Shown here one piece after another: positions 4,805-9,067 of a stretch of 9,067 nucleotides of DNA. The notes beneath the pieces were generated by a model, which searched no databases, had not been told where the DNA came from, and saw only the letters and a list, made by a program, of their open reading frames with translations. This DNA is from an uncultured Chloroflexaceae bacterium. GTDB lineage: Bacteria > Chloroflexota > Chloroflexia > Chloroflexales > Chloroflexaceae. The first letter of the stretch is position 1. Each line of letters starts with the position of its first letter. The stretch is from NCBI GenBank assembly GCA_937141995.1, contig CAKZQX010000082.1, positions 1 to 9,067 on the forward strand, written 5' to 3'. A program made the position numbers and the translations under genes.

Positions 4805-7780
4805 TCACTGGTATTGTACGATGTCTTGCTCCGGTTCGTTCTGCATGGGAAGCGTGATAGTAAAGGTGCTACCACTGCCCGGTACACTATCAACCGTGAT
4901 AGTTCCGTGGTGCTGTTCAATAATTTTACGGATAATTGCTAATCCCAGACCTGTGCCGTGGGATTTTGTGGTGAAAAAGGCCTCAAAAATACGTGCTCGT
5001 ACTTTGTCGCTGATACCGCTACCCGTGTCGCTCACTTCGATGACGACTTGCGGGATATCCGTGTCTGGTATCGCGGTTGTAAGTCGCAGGGTGCCGCCAT
5101 CGGCCATCGCATCCACCGCATTCATAATCAGGTTGAGCAACACCTGGATCAACTGGTCGGTGCGCCCCGCCAGTGTCGGCAGATCGGGCAGCAAATGGCG
5201 CTCAACGGTGATCCGATGTTTTGAGAGGGTGCCGCTGGTCAACAGCAGTACCCGCTGGATCAGCCCGTTTATATCAATGGTGTCAACATTGGTCGGGTTT
5301 TCGCTTCGGTAGAGATCCAGCAGTTGACTCATAATTGAGCCAATCCGGTCAATTTCGTCGCTCACCAGCGAGAGGTAGCTTTCCCGTTTGGTATCGTCGG
5401 CGTGTTGCGCCAGGTAGAGAAAGTTCTGAATGGCCTGGAGCGGTGTATTGACCTCGTGGGCAATAGTGGCGGCCAGTTTACCACTGGCGACAAAGGTTTC
5501 GTGCTGAAGCGCTAACTCTTCAAACTCCAGTCGCTCCGTAATATCGACAATATGCACAATCACCTGCACTACCTGACCGGCGGCATTGAGCAGGGGCAGT
5601 GTATGCATATCAAGGATGCGCACCTGTCCATTTGCACGGGTGAGGCGTTCCCGCCGGCGGTATTCTCGTTGCGTATGTAGGGTATAGAGGACCACATGCC
5701 CCGGAAATGCCGGACTGGCTTGTTCACAGATAGTAAGCCAGGGTTGGCCCACAACCGCATCGGGATCGCTATTCAGCGACGCCGCCAGGGCGCGATTGAT
5801 CGTCTGCACTACTCCCTCGCCGTCCAGCAACACTAATCCATCTTCCAGGCCATCGAAGAGCGTGCGCAGCAAATCGCGGCTCTGCGCCAGTCGGCTATTC
5901 AGGTCGGCCAGAACTGCATAGGCTCCGGTCAACTCCTCCTCCGCCATTTTACGCTCGGTAATATCCCGGGCCGCGCCATAGAGCCGGGTCACGCGTTGCC
6001 GGCCGGCATCCCAGATCGGCTGGCTGTGGCTCTGCAGCCAGCATGTCTTGCCATCGTGGGTGATCGCGCGAAACTCAATTGCAATCGCCTGGTTCGCCAG
6101 CAGTTGCTCGTAGCTCTGGATGACAATATGCAGATCATCGGGATGAATAAACTGCCGCCAATCCCCCATCATCTCCGCAAACGAAAAGCCGGTGATACGC
6201 GTTGCCGAGTTGGTCATCCACTCCTGCGTCATTGAGCCGTCCGGTTCAACATCATACACATAGACAAAATCGGAGACCAGTTCGGAGATAATCCGGTAGC
6301 GCGTCTCGCTTTCGCGCAGGGCTTTCTCGGCCTGCTTCTGCTCGGTAATATCCCGATGGACAGCAACAGCGCCTACCGGCTGCCCCAGGCTGTTCTTAAG
6401 TGGTGAAATCGTGATGAGGATGTCGATAACTGTGCCATCCTTGCGCCGCTGCACTCCTTCGCCGCGCCACTGCCCATGCTCCAGCAGCCGGTCCAGGGCC
6501 ATAATTTCGCTCCGGTTGGTGACAAGCATCGTCAGGCCGATCTCCTGGAGCCGTTTGCCCAAAACTTCTTCTGCCGTCCAGCCATAAATCGTTGCGGCAG
6601 CGCGGTTCCAACTGCGGATCGTAAACGTGTTATCAATCGAGAAGATCGCCTCGGAAACGCTGTCGAGCAAATTGGCATGGTAGCGCACATGCGCCTCCGC
6701 CTGTTTGCGCCCCGTGATATCGCGGATAATGGCGAACACCTCATCGTTGCCGCTCGGCACGACCCGCACTTCCAGAAAGCGCAAATCGCCATTGGCGTTC
6801 TGCCGCTCGAGAAAGGTCTGAATTTCGTCGGAATCAATAATGCTGCCCTCAACCAGCAGATCACCCAGCAGAACGGTGCGGCCCTCATCGCGCAGGCGGG
6901 CCTGAACAGTTAGCGCGGTCGCCAGTTGGTCGGAGGTCAATACCCCCTCGGCCACCAGGTATTCGCCCAGTCGCCATGGCAGGCTGTACTCGTAGGTCTG
7001 GAGGATGCCTGTCGCCAGCGCTGCTTCTAACGAGGTGAGCATCTGTTGCGCCAGATCGGGGGGCAGCACTTCGCCCACCGCTTTGCCCAGAAAAACGTCG
7101 GGCAAGAGGAGCGGGGCAAAGTCGTCGGCGGGGAGATAATCCAGGAAAATGCCGTTGCGGTCAATATGCAGGATGGTGTCGGGAATGGCGTTCAGCAGGG
7201 CACGTTTGCGAAAGGCGCTACGCGTATGCTCCGTGATTTCACTCCGGAGATTGCTGTTTACATCTTCAAGTTGCAATGTCCGTTCCTGAACGCGCAGTTC
7301 AAGTTGGGCATTAAGATGGCGAATCTCTTGCTCAACCCGTTTGCGCTCGGTAATATTGTCAAAGGTAACAGCAATACAGGCATCCGGCAGCGGTGTTGCC
7401 CGCACACTGAACGCGCTGGTGATGATCCGGTTATCGCCATAAACAATCTGCTCCAGCACCAGCGGCTCTCCCGAATGAATAACCTGGACATACGCCTGTG
7501 GGATACCCTGCTCGCGCAGTCTGGGAAAGTTCTCGTCCAGCGTTTTGCCGATAACCTCCGTCACGGGAATGCCGGTCAGCGCTTCGCTTGGTGGATTGGC
7601 GTAGAGCATCCGCAGCGCTTGCTCATCATCGGAGGTTTCAAGCTGGTAGAGGTACAGCCCCAGCGGGAGCTGGTCTACAATCCGCCGGTAGCGGGCAACT
7701 TCGCGGCGCAGGCGGGCATTTTCTGCAAGCAGATCATCGGTGGTGCATGGCTGGTCAAGTATCATATAGTGTTCTCGCAT
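4805..7780 (-). CDS. Cytoplasmic multi-PAS sensor histidine kinase with inserted MshEN-like domain
   Basis: Taking the ATG at 7780 gives 991 residues; an ATG at 7765 has slightly better spacing from a weak GCGAG, and a GTG at 7864 has no visible site. Domains: PAS1 (34-147), coiled coil (147-187), PAS2 (192-358) interrupted at 270-327 by a GspE-N/MshEN-like unit, PAS3 (367-483), PAS4 of PAS_3 type (492-612), PAS5 (634-751), HisKA (760-827) with H775 in AHEVNTPL, and HATPase (869-979) with N887, D918 in DTGSG and GTGLGLAI. No membrane segment or signal peptide is seen, so it should sense cytoplasmic cues. It likely phosphorylates the regulator encoded 7 bp downstream. Ligands of the PAS domains are unknown. 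All catalytic boxes are intact. Confidence 0.93.
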   Translation of the reverse strand: MREHYMILDQPCTTDDLLAENARLRREVARYRRIVDQLPLGLYLYQLETSDDEQALRMLYANPPSEALTGIPVTEVIGKTLDENFPRLREQGIPQAYVQVIHSGEPLVLEQIVYGDNRIITSAFSVRATPLPDACIAVTFDNITERKRVEQEIRHLNAQLELRVQERTLQLEDVNSNLRSEITEHTRSAFRKRALLNAIPDTILHIDRNGIFLDYLPADDFAPLLLPDVFLGKAVGEVLPPDLAQQMLTSLEAALATGILQTYEYSLPWRLGEYLVAEGVLTSDQLATALTVQARLRDEGRTVLLGDLLVEGSIIDSDEIQTFLERQNANGDLRFLEVRVVPSGNDEVFAIIRDITGRKQAEAHVRYHANLLDSVSEAIFSIDNTFTIRSWNRAAATIYGWTAEEVLGKRLQEIGLTMLVTNRSEIMALDRLLEHGQWRGEGVQRRKDGTVIDILITISPLKNSLGQPVGAVAVHRDITEQKQAEKALRESETRYRIISELVSDFVYVYDVEPDGSMTQEWMTNSATRITGFSFAEMMGDWRQFIHPDDLHIVIQSYEQLLANQAIAIEFRAITHDGKTCWLQSHSQPIWDAGRQRVTRLYGAARDITERKMAEEELTGAYAVLADLNSRLAQSRDLLRTLFDGLEDGLVLLDGEGVVQTINRALAASLNSDPDAVVGQPWLTICEQASPAFPGHVVLYTLHTQREYRRRERLTRANGQVRILDMHTLPLLNAAGQVVQVIVHIVDITERLEFEELALQHETFVASGKLAATIAHEVNTPLQAIQNFLYLAQHADDTKRESYLSLVSDEIDRIGSIMSQLLDLYRSENPTNVDTIDINGLIQRVLLLTSGTLSKHRITVERHLLPDLPTLAGRTDQLIQVLLNLIMNAVDAMADGGTLRLTTAIPDTDIPQVVIEVSDTGSGISDKVRARIFEAFFTTKSHGTGLGLAIIRKIIEQHHGTITVDSVPGSGSTFTITLPMQNEPEQDIVQYQ
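6800..6973 (-). other. MshEN/GspE-N-like domain nested in the second PAS domain of the kinase
   Basis: This segment encodes two 24-residue repeats separated by 10 residues. Repeat one begins RLGEYLVAEGVLT and ends LATALTVQ; repeat two begins LLGDLLVEGSIID and ends IQTFLERQ. Each has LG near the start, paired hydrophobics, a glycine, a spaced Leu or Ile and a terminal Gln, as in the tandem motif of MshE-type N-terminal domains that bind cyclic di-GMP. The segment interrupts the PAS core between EYSLPW and NGDLRFLEVRVVPSG. The second repeat lacks the leading Arg and its Gly is displaced by one residue, so binding may be weaker or lost. Confidence 0.7.
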
Positions 7781-7858
7781 CTCACTATGCGGCAACGTTG
7801 GGCAAGCGACGGAGTTGCGCGGGGCCGTCCGCGAAAATCTCTCACTCAATGAACCGGT

Positions 7859-7895
7859 TGTCACGGTGACAGGTTACGCGCATGACATAACCTGT
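7859..7895 (-). promoter_or_regulatory. Two mutually exclusive hairpins in the kinase leader
   Basis: In the predicted 5' leader of the kinase mRNA, 8-bp arms (7869-7876 and 7888-7895, reading CAGGTTA/TAACCTG in the core) can pair around an 11-nt loop. A second short hairpin, TGTCA/TGACA with a CGG loop (7859-7871), shares bases 7869-7871 with the first, so both cannot form fully together. This could be an operator or a leader switch. No known riboswitch or attenuator is recognised. Confidence 0.3.
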
Positions 7896-7911
7896 TTGTC
7901 CTTCCGATATT

Positions 7912-7920
7912 ATTGTAACA
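7912..7920 (-). promoter_or_regulatory. Candidate extended -10 promoter for the kinase-regulator operon
   Basis: On the minus strand the sequence reads TGTTACAAT, an extended -10 element (TG, one base, then TACAAT), about 130 bp upstream of the kinase start. No strong -35 is seen, which fits extended -10 promoters. It lies just outside the repeat cluster at 7966-8230 and would drive the kinase and its downstream regulator. Confidence 0.4.
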
Positions 7921-8010
7921 GACTCGTGGTACCATAACGCAAACAAATTGGTTCACTTACAGGAGGTACGCGGTAACGGGTTGTTCCGGCCTGATGCCGG
8001 ACCATGAAAC

Positions 8011-8194
8011 GGCCTTCGCCCACGGCAGGATGGTACCTTCTTATCTTTGTAGGTATTGTTCAAAATTGGTGATGTGCATGTGACACTTCGCCGAAGGGAA
8101 ACTGTCACGTACGTTTGAACAAACCTTACAAAAAATGTACACGTTGTGTGCATTTTTTGTAAAAAAAGATGGTCTGTTCCGCGCTGCCGGAGGC
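8011..8194 (-). repeat. Palindromic repeat, A unit copy 3, inverted and interrupted
   Basis: Read on the minus strand this copy begins GCCTCCGGCAG (from 8194), has a 17-bp hairpin core around a 3-nt loop (8126-8162, with one G-T mismatch that would be a wobble pair in RNA) and ends GTACCATCCTGCCGTGGGCG. That is the same order as copies 1 and 2, but more diverged. It is 184 bp long, because 76 bp (8051-8126) are inserted between the hairpin and the right end; without them it is about 108 bp. It lies in the 535-bp divergent gap between the kinase and the Smr gene. Homology to the B unit continues outward on the left (about 7966-8001), and a 13-base B match lies on the right at 8218-8230. Confidence 0.75.
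8051..8126. mobile_element. 76-bp palindromic insertion within A unit copy 3
   Basis: The segment starts AGGTATTGTTCAAA and ends TTTGAACAAACCT, which are inverted repeats apart from one inserted base. Inside are a further inverted pair, GTGACA (8080-8085) and TGTCAC (8103-8108), and a short CTTCGCCGAAG hairpin. It codes for nothing. Removing it rejoins a sequence that aligns with the uninterrupted copies almost without gaps. No clear target duplication is seen; the flanks TGT and ACA are instead complementary. It may be a tiny non-autonomous element or a hairpin expansion. Confidence 0.55.
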
Positions 8195-8315
8195 AAGATA
8201 CACTATTCGCGGAGGATCGCGTAACGCGTGCCGGGTACGTATTGGCGCGGTTATTTCATGCCACCGCAGGTATCGGCATCGGTGTCGGGCATGCGCCGCC
8301 TGCCAGGGGATCTAC

Positions 8316-8570
8316 ATGGCAAAAATTAAGCTGGATTTGCACGAGATTTATAATCGTGGCGACAAAATCGACGACGAACTTAACCGGGTTATTCAGGAGG
8401 CGCTGGATCGGCGCATCAGTCTGGTGGAGATTATTCCCGGCAAAGGGAGTGGTCAGTTGAAGAAACGCGTGCTACGCTTTCTGAACCAGGCGCATATTCG
8501 CCGCCTGTATCACCGGGTGGAGAAAGATGATCGCAATTTTGGGCGCATCTTTGTTCACTTCCGGCACTAG
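8316..8570 (+). CDS. Small stand-alone Smr-domain protein
   Basis: This 84-residue protein is a single Smr domain, the C-terminal module of MutS2 that in several families has DNA or RNA endonuclease or binding activity. LDLHEI (6-11) is the first conserved motif. The glycine-rich motif VEIIPGKGSGQLKKRVLRFL (37-56) follows, ending in GRIFVHF. The second motif usually carries HGxG; here the His position is Pro (P41), so its catalytic capacity is uncertain. The start at 8316 has AGGGGA 5 nt upstream; the longer open frame from 8169 runs through repeat DNA and is not supported. It is 15 bp upstream of the CNNM-family gene, and the two probably form an operon. The substrate is unknown. Confidence 0.88.
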   Translation: MAKIKLDLHEIYNRGDKIDDELNRVIQEALDRRISLVEIIPGKGSGQLKKRVLRFLNQAHIRRLYHRVEKDDRNFGRIFVHFRH

Positions 8571-8585
8571 CAGTTGAGGCTATTC

Positions 8586-9067
8586 ATGACTCAGTTAATC
8601 ATGGCAATTACGATTGTCCTGGTAAGCTCGGCGCTCTTTTCGGGTAGCGAAGCCGCGCTCTTCTCGGTGCCCCTCGTTCGCGTGCGCCAGCTTGCCGAGT
8701 CGGGCGAGGCCGCCGCTCTGGCGCTGCTCAGAATCCGGCAAAATATGAGCCGTCCGATTGCGACAATTGTTATTCTCAATAATATCGCCAATATTGTTGG
8801 GAGTATTATTGTCGGCAGTGTTGCCACACGCGCGCTGGGGAGCGAGTCGCTGGGGATTGTGTCCGGGATACTAACTTTTATGGTGATAATTTTCTCCGAA
8901 ATTATACCAAAGACCCTGGGCGAGCGCCACGCCGAGCGTATCGGCCTGATTGTTGCCCGCCCGGTGCTCTGGCTGGCGTTTCTCTTTACACCGCTTGTCT
9001 GGATGATCGAGCGCCTCACATCACCGATTACACGCGGTACCCGGTTGCCGACCACCAACGAGGCCGA
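8586..9067 (+). CDS. CNNM/CorC-family (DUF21) membrane protein, 5' part
   Basis: The gene runs off the window end; 160 codons are present. The N-terminal transmembrane domain is of DUF21 type: a first membrane helix leading into FSGSEAALFS (18-27), then PIATIVILNNIANIVGSIIVG (57-77), a second hydrophobic stretch, EIIPKTLGERHAERI (105-119), and a third hydrophobic stretch at 125-140. These are the signature segments of CNNM/CorC-type transporters linked to Mg2+ or other cation export. The CBS-pair and CorC-HlyC domains expected after about residue 190 lie beyond the window. GAGG is 6 nt before the ATG at 8586. The family was long annotated as hemolysin C-like, a name that says little about function here. 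Confidence 0.88.
   Translation, partial: MTQLIMAITIVLVSSALFSGSEAALFSVPLVRVRQLAESGEAAALALLRIRQNMSRPIATIVILNNIANIVGSIIVGSVATRALGSESLGIVSGILTFMVIIFSEIIPKTLGERHAERIGLIVARPVLWLAFLFTPLVWMIERLTSPITRGTRLPTTNEA

Noticed and set aside
4798..4920. A 41-codon upstream extension of the winged-helix regulator
   Set aside because: It overlaps the end of the kinase gene, adds no domain, and the ATG at 4797 begins directly at the receiver with GAGG upstream.
7046..7852. A 268-codon open frame on the plus strand opposite the kinase
   Set aside because: It is antisense to a kinase with clear PAS domains, and its translation shows no domain. It is explained by the codon bias of the opposite strand.
7961..7990. 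An AGGAGGT on the plus strand that looks like a strong ribosome-binding site
   Set aside because: No start codon follows at a usable distance, and the stretch belongs to the B-like repeat region; a similar orphan AGGAGGT at 2730-2736 also lacks a start.
8169..8315. An N-terminal extension of the Smr protein to 133 residues
   Set aside because: The extra part is translated from repeat-associated DNA, is rich in Arg and Cys, and the ATG at 8316 has its own ribosome-binding site next to the conserved domain.
8591..9058. A 155-codon minus-strand frame at the right edge
   Set aside because: It is the shadow of the plus-strand CNNM-family gene, which has its signature motifs and a good ribosome-binding site but no stop codon inside the window.

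Overview
The window looks like a chromosomal signalling island from a free-living bacterium of moderate GC content. The multi-PAS soluble kinase, the hybrid response regulator and the RsbR/S/T-type stressosome genes would suit a filamentous member of the Chloroflexota. That placement is inference from gene style, not a sequence match.

Layout. Eight coding frames lie on the minus strand, and the best supported fall into two transcription blocks plus single genes. From right to left they are: a cytoplasmic histidine kinase with five PAS domains (7780-4805) and its winged-helix response regulator 7 nt downstream (4797-3928); a degenerate receiver protein on its own (3485-3114); a short unrecognised frame (3004-2771); and then a tight block of a CheY-like receiver (2668-2261), an RsbR-like V4R-STAS scaffold (2208-1099), an RsbS-like STAS protein (1041-652) and an RsbT-like switch kinase (671-243). 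On the plus strand at the right edge are a small Smr-domain protein (8316-8570) and the 5' part of a CNNM/CorC-family membrane protein (8586 to the window end).

How they may work together. RsbR and RsbS homologues build the stressosome shell, and the RsbT kinase is held there until STAS sites are phosphorylated. Here the scaffold has a predicted ligand-binding V4R-like domain, and a stand-alone receiver is the first gene of the same block. Two-component phosphorylation could therefore feed into stressosome output. No RsbU, RsbX, RsbV/W or sigma gene is visible, so the target of RsbT lies outside the window. The large kinase carries what looks like an MshEN/GspE-N type domain, a fold that can bind cyclic di-GMP, inserted into its second PAS domain.

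Non-coding DNA. The larger gene-free stretches (1-242, 3486-3927 and 7781-8315) are occupied mainly by a family of palindromic repeats. An A unit of about 110 bp has an AT-rich hairpin core with a 3-nt loop and GC-rich inverted ends, and occurs three times (34-148, 3734-3846, and inverted at 8011-8194). A second GC-rich palindromic unit, B, flanks the A unit at 3665-3722 and 3862-3924. The third A copy is split by a 76-bp segment that has its own inverted termini; removing it restores the normal length. The stem of the A unit shows compensatory base changes between copies.
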